Part shown: positions 44,067 through 53,151 of the stretch, piece by piece
Numbering within the stretch: the first letter of the stretch is position 1
How the letters are laid out: every line of letters starts with the position of its first letter
Source of the DNA: Leeuwenhoekiella aestuarii
GTDB lineage: Bacteria > Bacteroidota > Bacteroidia > Flavobacteriales > Flavobacteriaceae
DNA: 64,000 bases
Assembly: GCF_004104055.1 (NCBI RefSeq)
Contig: NZ_QOVJ01000002.1
Location: forward strand, 248,001-312,000
Reading direction: 5' to 3'
Notes under the pieces: model-generated
Seen by the model: only the letters and a program-made list of their open reading frames with translations
Told to the model about the DNA's origin: nothing
The model's database searches: none
Program-made: the position numbers and the translations under genes

Positions 44067-45515
44067 CTAATAATAAGTGAACCTTCTAACTTTTGCAATA
44101 TATTTTGCAAGACGAATGACCTGATGGCTATAACCATATTCATTATCATACCAAACATATAAAACTACATTTTGAGAATCTGAAGAAATTAATGTTGCCT
44201 GGCTATCATATATTGATGGTGCAGATGACCCCACAATGTCACTGGAGACTAGTTCATTATTAATAGAATATTTTATTTGCTCTACTAGATCCCCCTCTAA
44301 AGCGTATTTTTTCAGTGTAGCATTAACGCTTTCGACGGTAGTTTTTTGTTTTAGTTTTAAATTTAAAATAGCTAGTGAACCATTAGGAACCGGGACTCGT
44401 ATTGCATTAGAAGTCAATTTTCCCTCTAAATGAGGTAAAGCTTTAGCAACTGCTTTACCAGCACCGGTTTCGGTAATTACCATATTTAAAGCAGCAGCAC
44501 GACCCCTTCTATATTTAGAATGCATATTATCTACTAAATTCTGGTCGTTTGTGTAGGCATGAATGGTTTCTAAATGACCCGTAGCAATGCCAAAACTTTC
44601 TTCAACGGCTTTTAAAACAGGAGTTATTGCATTTGTGGTGCATGATGCAGCTGAAAAAATTGAAACTTCATCTGGGTTAAACGCATTTTGATTTACACCA
44701 TGAACGATATTAGGAATGCCTTTTCCCGGTGCTGTAAGTAGAACTTTTGAGGCACCTTTAGCAATTAAATGTCTGCTTAGTTGCTCTTTATCTCTAAAAG
44801 CCCCGGTATTGTCAATGATCAAAGCATCATCGATTCCGTAGGAGGTGTAATCTATATCTTCGGGAGCATTAGAGCTTATTATAGTAACGCTGGTCCCATT
44901 AATAATGAGCGCTTTCTTCTCTATATTAATATCTATAGTTCCCGGAAAGTCCCCGTGTATACTGTCGCTTTTTAGTAAAGAAGCTCTCTTTTTCAAAACA
45001 GACTCTGTAATCTCACCACGAACTACAATTGCTCTTAATCTTAATTGGTTTCCGCTTCCGGTTCGCGTCATAAGTTCGCGAGCTAGCAATCTGCCTATTC
45101 GCCCAAAACCATACAGAACCACATCTTTAGGAACAATAGTATTTGAAGCTTCGGCGTCTTTCAATTTATAATGGATAAATGCAGAAGCATCAGTATAATC
45201 GTTATTTTCTAAATGATACTCATACGTAAGTTTGCCAATATCTAATTTGGCAGGAGGGAAGTTTGCTTGTAAAATCGCTTTTGCAATCTCAACACTATCA
45301 AAAATCGAAATAGGTTTTTGTACAAAAGCACCTGCATAAGCATGCAGATTGAGTATTTCACTTACGTTTCTATCTATTAATTGATTTCGGAATAAAACCA
45401 GTTCAATATTTTTATCATACCAGAGGTCGCTTATAATTTTTATAAATTCAACAGTTGCTCTACGGCGGTCTGCCTGAAAGGATAATTCTTTCTCATATGT
45501 ATTTGAAGTACTCAT
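44067..45515 (-). CDS. Glyceraldehyde-3-phosphate dehydrogenase with N-terminal extension
   Basis: Protein of 482 residues, about 150 longer than classical GAPDH. Residues 1-~130 form a helical extension without an obvious known domain (FQADRRRATVEFIKIISDLW; LHAYAGAFVQKPISIFDSVE). The NAD(P)-binding fold begins at VVLYGFGRIGRLLAREL (133-149). Catalytic C292 lies in FSAASCTTNAITPVLKAVEE, and YDNEYGYSHQVIRLAKYI closes the family pattern. It oxidises or reduces glyceraldehyde-3-phosphate/1,3-bisphosphoglycerate. The long form is known in Bacteroidota alongside a short GAPDH and may serve gluconeogenesis; that role is inferred. Monocistronic. Confidence 0.9.
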   Translation of the reverse strand: MSTSNTYEKELSFQADRRRATVEFIKIISDLWYDKNIELVLFRNQLIDRNVSEILNLHAYAGAFVQKPISIFDSVEIAKAILQANFPPAKLDIGKLTYEYHLENNDYTDASAFIHYKLKDAEASNTIVPKDVVLYGFGRIGRLLARELMTRTGSGNQLRLRAIVVRGEITESVLKKRASLLKSDSIHGDFPGTIDINIEKKALIINGTSVTIISSNAPEDIDYTSYGIDDALIIDNTGAFRDKEQLSRHLIAKGASKVLLTAPGKGIPNIVHGVNQNAFNPDEVSIFSAASCTTNAITPVLKAVEESFGIATGHLETIHAYTNDQNLVDNMHSKYRRGRAAALNMVITETGAGKAVAKALPHLEGKLTSNAIRVPVPNGSLAILNLKLKQKTTVESVNATLKKYALEGDLVEQIKYSINNELVSSDIVGSSAPSIYDSQATLISSDSQNVVLYVWYDNEYGYSHQVIRLAKYIAKVRRFTYY

Positions 45516-45588
45516 AGAGTATAAATTGGTTTAAATTTCGATAAAGATACTTAACTATATCGTTTTCGTAAACATAATTTTAAATAAA

Positions 45589-45614
45589 AAAACCCTTCAT
45601 TATGAAGGGCTTTA
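45589..45614 (-). terminator. Terminator of the DegP-type protease gene
   Basis: AAACCCTTCAT and ATGAAGGGCTTT form a stem that on the minus strand is followed by a run of T, just after the protease stop. Confidence 0.87.
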
Positions 45615-45636
45615 AATTCAATTATCCAGAAGATTT

Positions 45637-47034
45637 CTATTGAAAAATAATTTGCTTTTTCTCACCGCCTTTACTTACAAAACTTAAGCTTACCGGCTCG
45701 TTAGGATTTTTAGTACTCATTATGCGTTTAATATCTTCCACAGAATTTACTGCTTCATCATCAACTTCTGTAATTATAATTCCTTTTAAGTTATAGCGTT
45801 TTAGTTTATCATTAGTTGCTTGTGCAATTACAACACCATTTTTTACGCCATATTCTTTAAGAAGCTTAGGTGAAGCTTCACGAACTTCTAATCCCGGTTT
45901 CTCAATTACATAAGATGAATATTTAAGTAAAGTAACTGGTACAGTTTTGCTTTCTCCATCTCTGCTATACGTAACTTGAACAACATCATTAGGACGTTTA
46001 GTACCTAAATATCCTGCTAGATCAGGGAATTTAGTGATCTTAATATTGTCAATGTTGGTAATTATATCTCCTTTTTGAAGTCCGGCTTTTTTTGCACCAC
46101 TTTCAAATTCAACATTAGCTATATAAACACCTTCTACAGCGTCTATATCTAATTCGCTTGCAATACTAGGATTTAAGCTCGTACCGCTCACACCAAGAAT
46201 TCCGCGTTGTACATCACCATACTCCATAATGTCTTCAACAATCTTACGGGCATTATTAGAAGGTACAGCAAAAGCATAACCAACATAGCTACCGGTTTGT
46301 GAAGTAATCGCAGTGTTAATACCAATTAATTCACCATTTATATTCACCAATGCACCGCCACTATTACCAGGGTTTATTGCCGCATCAGTTTGAATAAAAG
46401 ATTGCGGATTAGAATCATACTCGCTGATATCTCTGGCTTTAGCTGAAATAATACCTGCAGTGACTGTACTTGTTAAGTTAAACGGGTTACCTACCGCTAA
46501 TACCCATTCTCCGAGTTTTACACTATCAGAATCTCCAAAAGGAAGATATGGTAGTTCATTATCAGCATCAATTTTTATAAGCGCAATGTCTGCTTTAGGG
46601 TCAGTACCTATAACTTCTGCTTTATATGTGCGGTTATCGTTTAAAGAAACATCAAGTTCTGTAGCACCATCAATCACGTGATTATTCGTTACGATATAAC
46701 CGTCTGGCGAAATGATCACACCACTACCGGCTCCTACGAGACCTTTGCGCATCTCACCACCACCGTAGAAAAACTCTTGTAAACTGCGGGGCTGTCGAGA
46801 GGTTTGTACATTTTTAACATGCACTACCGCATGTACAGTCCGGTCAGCCGCTTCGGTAAAGTCAGCATTAGTACTGCTAATTGGAGTTCCGTTATATTTT
46901 ACCGGAGTATAAGATGAAGTTGCAGTTAGATTAGAAACTTCAGTTTGGGTTTCATTTTCTAGAAGCTTATATGCTCCCAGAGTAATACCACCACCCAAGA
47001 TGGCAACAAACAGTAGGCTTGCAAATTTTTTCAT
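45637..47034 (-). CDS. DegP/Do-type periplasmic serine protease
   Basis: Protein of 465 residues. An N-terminal signal/anchor segment (LLFVAILGGGITLGAYKLL) leads to a trypsin-like domain with the triad H119 (IVTNNHVIDGA), D149 (DPKADIALIKI) and S225 (INPGNSGGALVNINGELIGI). Two PDZ domains follow: one around residues 280-370 (KKAGLQKGDIITNIDNIKI) and a shorter one at the C-terminus (YNLKGIIITEVDDEAVNSVEDI). It degrades or refolds misfolded envelope proteins. The gene stands alone, divergent from dapF, with a GTGA-N7-TCAC palindrome between them. Confidence 0.94.
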   Translation of the reverse strand: MKKFASLLFVAILGGGITLGAYKLLENETQTEVSNLTATSSYTPVKYNGTPISSTNADFTEAADRTVHAVVHVKNVQTSRQPRSLQEFFYGGGEMRKGLVGAGSGVIISPDGYIVTNNHVIDGATELDVSLNDNRTYKAEVIGTDPKADIALIKIDADNELPYLPFGDSDSVKLGEWVLAVGNPFNLTSTVTAGIISAKARDISEYDSNPQSFIQTDAAINPGNSGGALVNINGELIGINTAITSQTGSYVGYAFAVPSNNARKIVEDIMEYGDVQRGILGVSGTSLNPSIASELDIDAVEGVYIANVEFESGAKKAGLQKGDIITNIDNIKITKFPDLAGYLGTKRPNDVVQVTYSRDGESKTVPVTLLKYSSYVIEKPGLEVREASPKLLKEYGVKNGVVIAQATNDKLKRYNLKGIIITEVDDEAVNSVEDIKRIMSTKNPNEPVSLSFVSKGGEKKQIIFQ

Positions 47035-47073
47035 AATACGTTTCTGTTTTTTAGTATAACATTATAAATACGA

Positions 47074-47088
47074 GTGACAGTATATCAC
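47074..47088. promoter_or_regulatory. GTGA-N7-TCAC palindrome between degP-type gene and dapF
   Basis: GTGACAGTATATCAC is an inverted repeat, extended inside by A/T symmetry. It recalls CRP/FNR-type sites, but those have a 6-bp spacer, so the regulator is unknown. It lies 40 bp upstream of the protease start and 82 bp before dapF. Confidence 0.3.
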
Positions 47089-47169
47089 GTTGCAGTATTT
47101 AACTTGGTCTTAACAAGGCGTAGAATTTTCGCTTTATGTATTTTTGCGAGGCTTTTAAAAAAACCAGAA

Positions 47170-47949
47170 ATGTCAATACCTTTTTATAAATACCAAGGCA
47201 CCGGCAACGATTTTGTAATGATCGATAACCGTCAGCTTATATTTTCCAAAAATGATACCAAACTCGTTAAAGCTATTTGTGACCGAAAATTTGGCATAGG
47301 AGCAGATGGCTTGATCTTGTTAGAGAATCACGCAACCTTAGATTTTACAATGGTATATTATAACGCAGATGGAAATCAAAGTTCAATGTGTGGTAATGGA
47401 GGTCGCTGTATTGTAGCTTTTGCAAAAGAGTTGGGAGTAATCACAGACAGAACTATATTTGAGGCTGTTGATGGTTTTCACGAAGCTTTTATAGAAGACG
47501 GTCTGGTGCATCTCAAAATGCAGGATGTTCCAGAAATTAAAGAGTTTGAAGATCATCTTTTTCTAGATACCGGTTCACCACATCACGTACAATGGGTTTC
47601 TGATATAGATGTTTTTGATGTTAAAAAGGAAGGTGCAGCCATACGTTATGGCTCACTTTATGGAAAAGCCGGAAGCAATATTAATTTTGTTGAGGCTATA
47701 GGTGAAGGTTACAGAATGCGAACCTATGAGCGAGGGGTAGAAGATGAGACATTAAGTTGTGGTACAGGAGCTACCGCTGTTGCTCTTGCTATTCATAAAC
47801 AGAAAAAGGTTTCTAAAAACAGTATTCCTTTGCAGGTTGAAGGTGGTCAACTTCAAGTAACATTTGAACCGCAGCAGAGAGGTGGATATAAAAATATATT
47901 TTTAATCGGCCCTGCAGAAAAAGTTTTTGAAGGCGTATGGAAAGTTTAA
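47170..47949 (+). CDS. dapF: Diaminopimelate epimerase
   Basis: Protein of 259 residues from the ATG at 47170 that converts LL- to meso-diaminopimelate for lysine and peptidoglycan. MSIPFYKYQGTGNDFVMIDN is the canonical N-terminus. The two catalytic cysteines lie in NQSSMCGNGGRC (C74) and DETLSCGTGATAVALAI. The frame remains open upstream to a GTG at 47074, but the extra 32 residues (basic, with no family resemblance) and a TATTTTTG -7-like element at 47138-47145 favour the shorter start. Its 3' end overlaps the GNAT gene by 13 bp; dapF-GNAT-mltG form an operon. Confidence 0.96.
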   Translation: MSIPFYKYQGTGNDFVMIDNRQLIFSKNDTKLVKAICDRKFGIGADGLILLENHATLDFTMVYYNADGNQSSMCGNGGRCIVAFAKELGVITDRTIFEAVDGFHEAFIEDGLVHLKMQDVPEIKEFEDHLFLDTGSPHHVQWVSDIDVFDVKKEGAAIRYGSLYGKAGSNINFVEAIGEGYRMRTYERGVEDETLSCGTGATAVALAIHKQKKVSKNSIPLQVEGGQLQVTFEPQQRGGYKNIFLIGPAEKVFEGVWKV

Positions 47950-48479
47950 CCTTAAAAGGACAACTCGTATATTTAAGAGCGTTAGAGCCCGAAGATCTCG
48001 ATCTGGTTTTCAAAATTGAAAACGACGAGGATCTCTGGGAGCTAACTACAACGCTTACTCCTTTTTCAAAATTTTTACTTAAACAATACATTAAAAACTC
48101 GCACAAGGACATTTATGAAGCTAAACAATTGCGTTTGGTTATTTGTAGAGCTAGTGATGATGAGGCTTTAGGGATGATAGATCTATTTGATTTTGATCCC
48201 AGAAACCAGCGTGCCGGTTTAGGCATTTTGATTTTTAGCACATCAGATCGAGGAAAAGGTTATGGTGCAGAAGCATTAGATTTAATAACGCGTTATAGTT
48301 TTAAGCATTTAAATGTGCATCAACTTTATGCTAATATTTTAGAGGAAAATAAGCCGAGCATCAAGCTTTTTGAAAAACAAGGTTTTGAAGCTGTAGGATT
48401 AAAGAAAGAATGGACTCTCATAGGGGGAACTTTTAAAAACGAATATTTATATCAATTAATACATAAAAATGTACATTAA
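47937..48479 (+). CDS. GNAT-family N-acetyltransferase (RimJ/RimL type)
   Basis: Protein of 180 residues. The start YLRALEPEDLDLVFKIENDE matches RimJ/RimL-like acetyltransferases. The acetyl-CoA-binding loop is STSDRGKGYGAEALDLI, and the C-terminal strand region is LHQLYANILEENKPSIKLFEKQGFEAVG in outline (NVHQLYANILEENKPSIKLF). It overlaps dapF and mltG by 13 and 11 bp, so it is translationally coupled in a cell-wall-related operon. The acceptor (protein N-terminus or small molecule) is unknown. Confidence 0.88.
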   Translation: MESLTLKGQLVYLRALEPEDLDLVFKIENDEDLWELTTTLTPFSKFLLKQYIKNSHKDIYEAKQLRLVICRASDDEALGMIDLFDFDPRNQRAGLGILIFSTSDRGKGYGAEALDLITRYSFKHLNVHQLYANILEENKPSIKLFEKQGFEAVGLKKEWTLIGGTFKNEYLYQLIHKNVH

Positions 48480-49512
48480 AAAAATAATTGCGGCTACCGC
48501 TTTAATAGGCTTGGTCGTAGCTGGGATTTTTGCATATACCATTTATGGTAAATTTTTATCTCCTAATACATCATTTAATAATGATGAAGCTCATGTTTAT
48601 ATACCTTCAGATGCGACATATCAAGATGTTAAAGCAGAGTTAGCTCCTTTATTAAAAGATGAAGAATCATTTGATCAGGTTGCAGAGCGAAAAGGTTACA
48701 TAAGCAATATCAAAGCTGGTCATTTCATTATAAAAAAGGGAAGTAGTAATAATGATATTGTAAATTCTATTCGCAGCGGAAACATTCCTATTAAGATTTC
48801 ATTTAACAATCAGGAGCGTTTAGAGGATTTAGCTGGCAGAATAGGTCAACAGCTTGAGGCTGATAGCACAGAATTGATTTCGGCTTTTAAAGATGCTGAA
48901 TTTTTAAAGAATAATGGGTTTGAAGAAGCTACAGCACTAAGTATGTATTTGCCCAATACCTATGAGTTTTACTGGAATACTGATGCAGAATCCTACAGGA
49001 ACAGAATGCTTGCCGAATACAAGCGCTTCTGGACTGAAGAACGAAAGGCTAAAGCCAAAGAACAAGGTTTAACACCTAATGAAGTTTATGCTTTAGCTTC
49101 TATTGTTCAAAAAGAAACTGCAAAAGCAGATGAGCGTCCTCGAGTTGCAGGTGTTTATCTCAACCGCTTACATAATGGCTGGAAGCTAGACGCAGACCCA
49201 ACAGTAATTTATGCTGTAAAAAAAGAAGCTAATGATTTTGACCGCGTTATTAAGCGTGTTCTTTATAAAGATCTGGAAACAGATTCTCCTTATAATACTT
49301 ATACGTATGGAGGTTTACCTCCAGGGCCAATCTTTATGCCCGATCTTTCAGCTATTAATGCTGTGTTAAATCCTGAATCCCACCAATACTATTTCTTCGT
49401 TGCAGACGTTTCTAATCCTGGCTATCATCTTTTCGCAAAGACTATGGCTCAGCACAATGCAAATAGGAAGCAGTATATTAACTGGATAAATAAACAAGGA
49501 ATTAATCGTTAA
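48469..49512 (+). CDS. mltG: Endolytic transglycosylase MltG (YceG-like)
   Basis: Protein of 347 residues that cuts nascent peptidoglycan strands at the inner membrane. One N-terminal transmembrane helix (IIAATALIGLVVAGIFAYTI) is followed by a LysM-like subdomain and the YceG domain. Its hallmarks are YALASIVQKETAKADERPRV with the catalytic Glu, VAGVYLNRLHNGWKLDADPT, SPYNTYTYGGLPPGPIFMP and YYFFVADVSNPGYHLFAKT. It overlaps the GNAT gene by 11 bp and is the last gene of the dapF operon. Confidence 0.95.
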   Translation: MYIKKIIAATALIGLVVAGIFAYTIYGKFLSPNTSFNNDEAHVYIPSDATYQDVKAELAPLLKDEESFDQVAERKGYISNIKAGHFIIKKGSSNNDIVNSIRSGNIPIKISFNNQERLEDLAGRIGQQLEADSTELISAFKDAEFLKNNGFEEATALSMYLPNTYEFYWNTDAESYRNRMLAEYKRFWTEERKAKAKEQGLTPNEVYALASIVQKETAKADERPRVAGVYLNRLHNGWKLDADPTVIYAVKKEANDFDRVIKRVLYKDLETDSPYNTYTYGGLPPGPIFMPDLSAINAVLNPESHQYYFFVADVSNPGYHLFAKTMAQHNANRKQYINWINKQGINR

Positions 49513-49744
49513 GCCAATAAATGTTAAATGTTTGTCTTTTCCTCAGTCGGAGGTTAGATAAATGTTAAAATATCTAAGAAAAAGAGTCATATCACATAAA
49601 ATACAACACATTTTTACGAAAACACTGACTTTAATAAAAGCTTAACCAATTCATTGTCAATCGCTTATATTCTATTTGTATATTTACGCAGTAATATAGA
49701 CGGGTAATTTAGTAGCGTTCATCAACCGGTCTGAAATTTATTTT

Positions 49745-50404
49745 ATGACGAAAAACATTGTAAAATTAGCAGCGTTGCCTTCTGTGTTTGGTTTGGTGGC
49801 ATTAAGTATGTCAGTTAAAGATACAGATAAACCACGTGAAAATTCTACTGAAGGTTTAGAGTTATTCTACACAGTACCCCAATTTGATGAGACCGATACT
49901 GCTGTATTGGATAACACTTCAAATTTAAATCTTGCCACCACCGGAAAATCATTTACCGGTTTCAAGGAAGCCTTAGGCTTTAAAGAGTCTCAAAATGATT
50001 ACAAACGTATCAATCAGTTAGGTTATTTAGGGAAATACCAGTTTGGTAGAAGTACTTTATTGCTATTAGGAATAACAGATACAGATGAATTTATAAATAA
50101 CCCCAGATTACAGGAAAAGGCTTTTGTTGCAAATGCTTCTCGTAATAAATGGGTTCTTAGAAAAGATATCAAGCGTTTTACAGGGAAAGTTATTAACGGA
50201 GTAAAAGTAACGGAATCTGGTATTTTAGCAGCAGCTCATCTTGCTGGTCCCGGGAGTGTAAAAAGTTATTTACGCTCAGGTGGAGTAGAAGGTTTTAGAG
50301 ATGCTTTTGGAACTTCAGTTTATAGTTATATAAAAAAATTTGCAGGTTATGATGTTTCGTTTATTGAGCCTGATAGAAATGCAAAAGTTGATTTAGATAG
50401 TTAA
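49745..50404 (+). CDS. Secreted lysozyme-like protein (putative peptidoglycan hydrolase)
   Basis: Protein of 219 residues. A weak signal segment (KLAALPSVFGLVALSMSV) is followed by a ~50-residue linker and a domain starting FTGFKEALGFKESQNDYKRI. The segment GFKESQNDYKRINQLGYLGK, then YQFG, resembles the E-S...GxYQFG core of transglycosylase/lysozyme-like enzymes, with the Glu of KES as catalytic candidate. GILAAAHLAGPGSVKSYLRS near residue 165 is also typical of that fold. Homologues are sometimes named LysM peptidoglycan-binding, but no LysM repeat is visible. It stands alone after mltG, which also acts on peptidoglycan. Activity is inferred. Confidence 0.7.
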   Translation: MTKNIVKLAALPSVFGLVALSMSVKDTDKPRENSTEGLELFYTVPQFDETDTAVLDNTSNLNLATTGKSFTGFKEALGFKESQNDYKRINQLGYLGKYQFGRSTLLLLGITDTDEFINNPRLQEKAFVANASRNKWVLRKDIKRFTGKVINGVKVTESGILAAAHLAGPGSVKSYLRSGGVEGFRDAFGTSVYSYIKKFAGYDVSFIEPDRNAKVDLDS

Positions 50405-50431
50405 AATCTGTTTTTGAATGATTTAAAAACT

Positions 50432-50459
50432 AAAAAAGCGACCGTACGGTCGCTTTTTT
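50432..50459. terminator. Bidirectional terminator
   Basis: A 28-bp perfect palindrome (six A, GCGACCGTACGGTCGC, six T) between the convergent lysozyme-like and RsmI-like genes. It touches the stop codon of the latter. Confidence 0.93.
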
Positions 50460-51177
50460 AGTTTTGTATTATAAATAATGCAGGCCTCTTGTGTAAATCT
50501 GGTTTTTTGGTCTGCCAGATAGAGATGGGCTTTGTTATAATAAATTCGGTAGGAAGTGTGATGTCACAGGCAATACAAAGTCGCGTGTTAGCCTGTAAAG
50601 TGTTGCACAATTCATCAATCATTTTATTGTTTCGATAAGGTGTTTCAATAAAGAGTTGAGATTGATTATTATCTTTAGAAATGCGCTCTAAACGCTTCAG
50701 TTCGCTGCGTCGTTCTTTAGAATCAATAGGTAAATAGCCGTTAAAAGCAAAGTTTTGACCATTCATCCCACTGCTCATCATCGCCATTAAAATAGAAGAA
50801 GGTCCTACTAAAGGAACTACTTGTATCCCTTTTTCGTGAGCGAGTCGCACTACTTCGGCGCCGGGATCTGCAATACCGGGAACACCGGCCTCAGACATTA
50901 GACCTATTGATTTTCCTTTTAAACAAGAGTCTAAGTATGCAGGGACTTCGGTAATTTCTGTGTGTTTATTGAGTGGATTTAGAATTAAAGAAGGTTGTGG
51001 TTTTTCTTTGCAAATTTGTTTGATGAATCTTCGAGCTGTTTTCTCGTTTTCAACCACATATTCATCAATAGTACTAATGATTTTCTGAACCAAACCCGGC
51101 ATTACTTCAAGAGGATCTGTATCACCAAGTGTTACAGGAATCAAATACAATTTGCCGTACTCAGGTTTTATATGCAT
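50458..51177 (-). CDS. RsmI-like SAM-dependent methyltransferase (tetrapyrrole methylase fold)
   Basis: Protein of 239 residues. The family pattern of 16S rRNA 2'-O-ribose methyltransferase I is seen in IGLMSEAGVPGIADPGAEVV, VVPLVGPSSILMAMMSSGM and FAFNGYLPIDSKERRSELKR, then FIETPYRNNKM. It is shorter than E. coli RsmI (about 286), lacking the C-terminal part, and the N-terminus GKLYLIPVTLGDT replaces the usual LYVVATPIGN. It may be a paralogue with another RNA or small-molecule target. It is 9 bp after the tyrosine phosphatase gene on the same strand. Confidence 0.82.
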   Translation of the reverse strand: MHIKPEYGKLYLIPVTLGDTDPLEVMPGLVQKIISTIDEYVVENEKTARRFIKQICKEKPQPSLILNPLNKHTEITEVPAYLDSCLKGKSIGLMSEAGVPGIADPGAEVVRLAHEKGIQVVPLVGPSSILMAMMSSGMNGQNFAFNGYLPIDSKERRSELKRLERISKDNNQSQLFIETPYRNNKMIDELCNTLQANTRLCIACDITLPTEFIITKPISIWQTKKPDLHKRPALFIIQN

Positions 51178-51186
51178 AAAATTGAA

Positions 51187-51645
51187 TTATTTAGTCAGGC
51201 GTTCAGCTAATTTGGTAGTGGCTTCGTCTAGCATTTCGTAAACTTTGTCAAAACCACGTAAGCTGTCATTATAAGGATCTGGTACATCTACGCGTTCACC
51301 GGGAAATATTTCGTCTAAAATAAGACTAACTTTTTCTTTATCACCATCATTGCGCACTTGCTCAATTACGTCTTCATAGTTGTAATTGTCCATCACAAAA
51401 ATATGATCATAGTGACCAAAAAAAGCTGGTTTAAACTGCATTCCACGTTGATCTGAAATGTCTAAGCCATTTTTTTGAGCAACCGCAATACTTCTCGAGT
51501 CTGGAAGACTCCCTACGTGCCAATGACCCGTTCCTGCAGAATCGACTTCAAATTTATCAGCGTCTAATTTCGATTTTAATAATCCTTCTGCTAATGGAGA
51601 TCTGCAAATATTACCTAAGCAAACCATTAAAATACGTGTTTTCAT
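51187..51645 (-). CDS. Low-molecular-weight protein-tyrosine phosphatase
   Basis: Protein of 152 residues. The P-loop MVCLGNICRSPLAEG places nucleophile C9 and R15, and VDVPDPYNDSLRGFDKVYEM carries the general-acid Asp. Full length for the family. Such enzymes dephosphorylate tyrosine kinases of polysaccharide export or arginine-phosphorylated proteins; no such kinase is nearby. It lies between dnaA and the RsmI-like gene on the same strand. Confidence 0.93.
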   Translation of the reverse strand: MKTRILMVCLGNICRSPLAEGLLKSKLDADKFEVDSAGTGHWHVGSLPDSRSIAVAQKNGLDISDQRGMQFKPAFFGHYDHIFVMDNYNYEDVIEQVRNDGDKEKVSLILDEIFPGERVDVPDPYNDSLRGFDKVYEMLDEATTKLAERLTK

Positions 51646-51720
51646 TTCAGGTAAATTTTTCGCGAAAGCTTATTTTTTTAATTGATACAGAAAAGTAATA
51701 AAACGCAACTCAAAAGTTGA

Positions 51721-53151
51721 TTACATAGTGAGTTTTTTGTTTAAATCTTCTACGTATTTTTTAAACTGTTTGTCTGTAGCTGATAGGTTGTCTACGGTTT
51801 TGCAGGCGTGTAGAACGGTAGCATGATCACGTTTACCTATCTGTGAACCAATACTTGCAAGAGAAGCTTTGGTTAGTTTTTTTGCAAAAAACATAGCGAG
51901 TTGTCTTGCTTGTACAATGTGTCGTTTGCGGGTTTTAGACTGTAGTGTATCTACATCCATCTGAAAATAGTCACTTACTACTTTCTGAATGTAATCTATA
52001 GAAACCTCGCGCTTGGTGTGCTTAACATAATTGTCAACAATCTTCTTAGCAAGCTCGAGATTGATTTCTTTTTTATTGAAGGAGGAGTGAGCGATTAATG
52101 AGATAATAGCACCCTCTAATTCACGAATGTTAGTCTTAATATTATTTGCTAAAAACTCAACAATATCTTCTGGCATTTCTACACCATCTTGATAAAGTTT
52201 ATTTTTAATAATTGAGACACGTGTTTCAAAACCGGGCTGTTGCAGTTCTGCAGAAAGACCCCATTTAAAGCGAGAAAGCAGACGTTGTTCTATATCCTGC
52301 ATATCAACAGGAGCTTTATCACTAGTTAAAACTACCTGTTTTCCGTTTTGATGTAAATGGTTAAATATGTGGAAAAATACATCTTGAGTACCAGCCTTAC
52401 CTGATAACAATTGAATGTCATCTACTATAAGTACATCAATTACCTGATAGAAATGAATAAAATCATTTCGGTTATTCTTTTTAACCGATTCTATATATTG
52501 CTGAGTGAATTTTTCTGCAGAAATATAAAGAACTGTTTTATCTGGGTAACAGTCTTTAATTTGTACACCAATAGCATGAGCTAAATGTGTCTTACCTAAA
52601 CCAACACCTCCAAAAATAAGTAATGGGTTAAAAGAAGTTCCTCCCGGTTTATTTGCAACAGCCATACCTGCAGAACGAGCAAGACGGTTAGAGTCACCTT
52701 CAAGAAAGTTATCGAAATTGTAATTAGGATTCAATTGAGATTCTATCTGAAGATTACGAATTCCCGGAATTACAAATGGATTTTTTAGTTCAGGATTTTT
52801 ATTTTTTAAAGGAGCGTCAACTTCTTGCGATTTCATCGTGTTGGGACGGTTGGTGCTCGGTATTTTTTCAGTGAATGGTTGGCGGTTTCCGTAGGTATTT
52901 TCCATACGAATTACGTAAACCAATTTTGCGTGTTCTCCCAGCTCTTTAGTTAGAGAGACTTTTAATAGTTTTACATAATGTTCTTCTAGCCACTCATAAA
53001 AGAATTTACTAGGAACCTGTATGCTGAGAGCATTATCTGTAAGTTTAACTGCTCGAATGGGTTCGAACCAGGTTTTGTAAGCCTGCGGGGTTATATTGTC
53101 CTGAATAAATGAGAGACAATTATCCCATACTGTTTGCGCAGTCATACTCAT
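51721..53151 (-). CDS. dnaA: Chromosomal replication initiator protein DnaA
   Basis: Protein of 476 residues. Domain I is at the N-terminus (VWDNCLSFIQDNITPQAYKTWFEPI). The AAA+ core has Walker A LLIFGGVGLGKTHLAHAIG, Walker B VLIVDDIQLLSGKAGTQ and sensor motif LLSRFKWGLSAE. Domain IV carries the DNA-binding signature KRDHATVLHACKTV. It starts at ATG 53151 (a second ATG lies two codons later). It is not accompanied by dnaN or gyrB, and no cluster of DnaA boxes was noticed around it, so the replication origin is probably elsewhere. Confidence 0.97.
   Translation of the reverse strand: MSMTAQTVWDNCLSFIQDNITPQAYKTWFEPIRAVKLTDNALSIQVPSKFFYEWLEEHYVKLLKVSLTKELGEHAKLVYVIRMENTYGNRQPFTEKIPSTNRPNTMKSQEVDAPLKNKNPELKNPFVIPGIRNLQIESQLNPNYNFDNFLEGDSNRLARSAGMAVANKPGGTSFNPLLIFGGVGLGKTHLAHAIGVQIKDCYPDKTVLYISAEKFTQQYIESVKKNNRNDFIHFYQVIDVLIVDDIQLLSGKAGTQDVFFHIFNHLHQNGKQVVLTSDKAPVDMQDIEQRLLSRFKWGLSAELQQPGFETRVSIIKNKLYQDGVEMPEDIVEFLANNIKTNIRELEGAIISLIAHSSFNKKEINLELAKKIVDNYVKHTKREVSIDYIQKVVSDYFQMDVDTLQSKTRKRHIVQARQLAMFFAKKLTKASLASIGSQIGKRDHATVLHACKTVDNLSATDKQFKKYVEDLNKKLTM

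Noticed and set aside
47074-47169. Upstream extension of dapF starting at a GTG (32 extra residues)
   Set aside because: The extra residues do not resemble DapF, and a -7-like element and the degP/dapF palindrome lie within them. The ATG at 47170 gives the canonical N-terminus.
53059-53069. GGGTTCGAACC, resembling a tRNA T-arm
   Set aside because: It lies inside dnaA and encodes the conserved WFEPIR segment; no acceptor or anticodon arms surround it.
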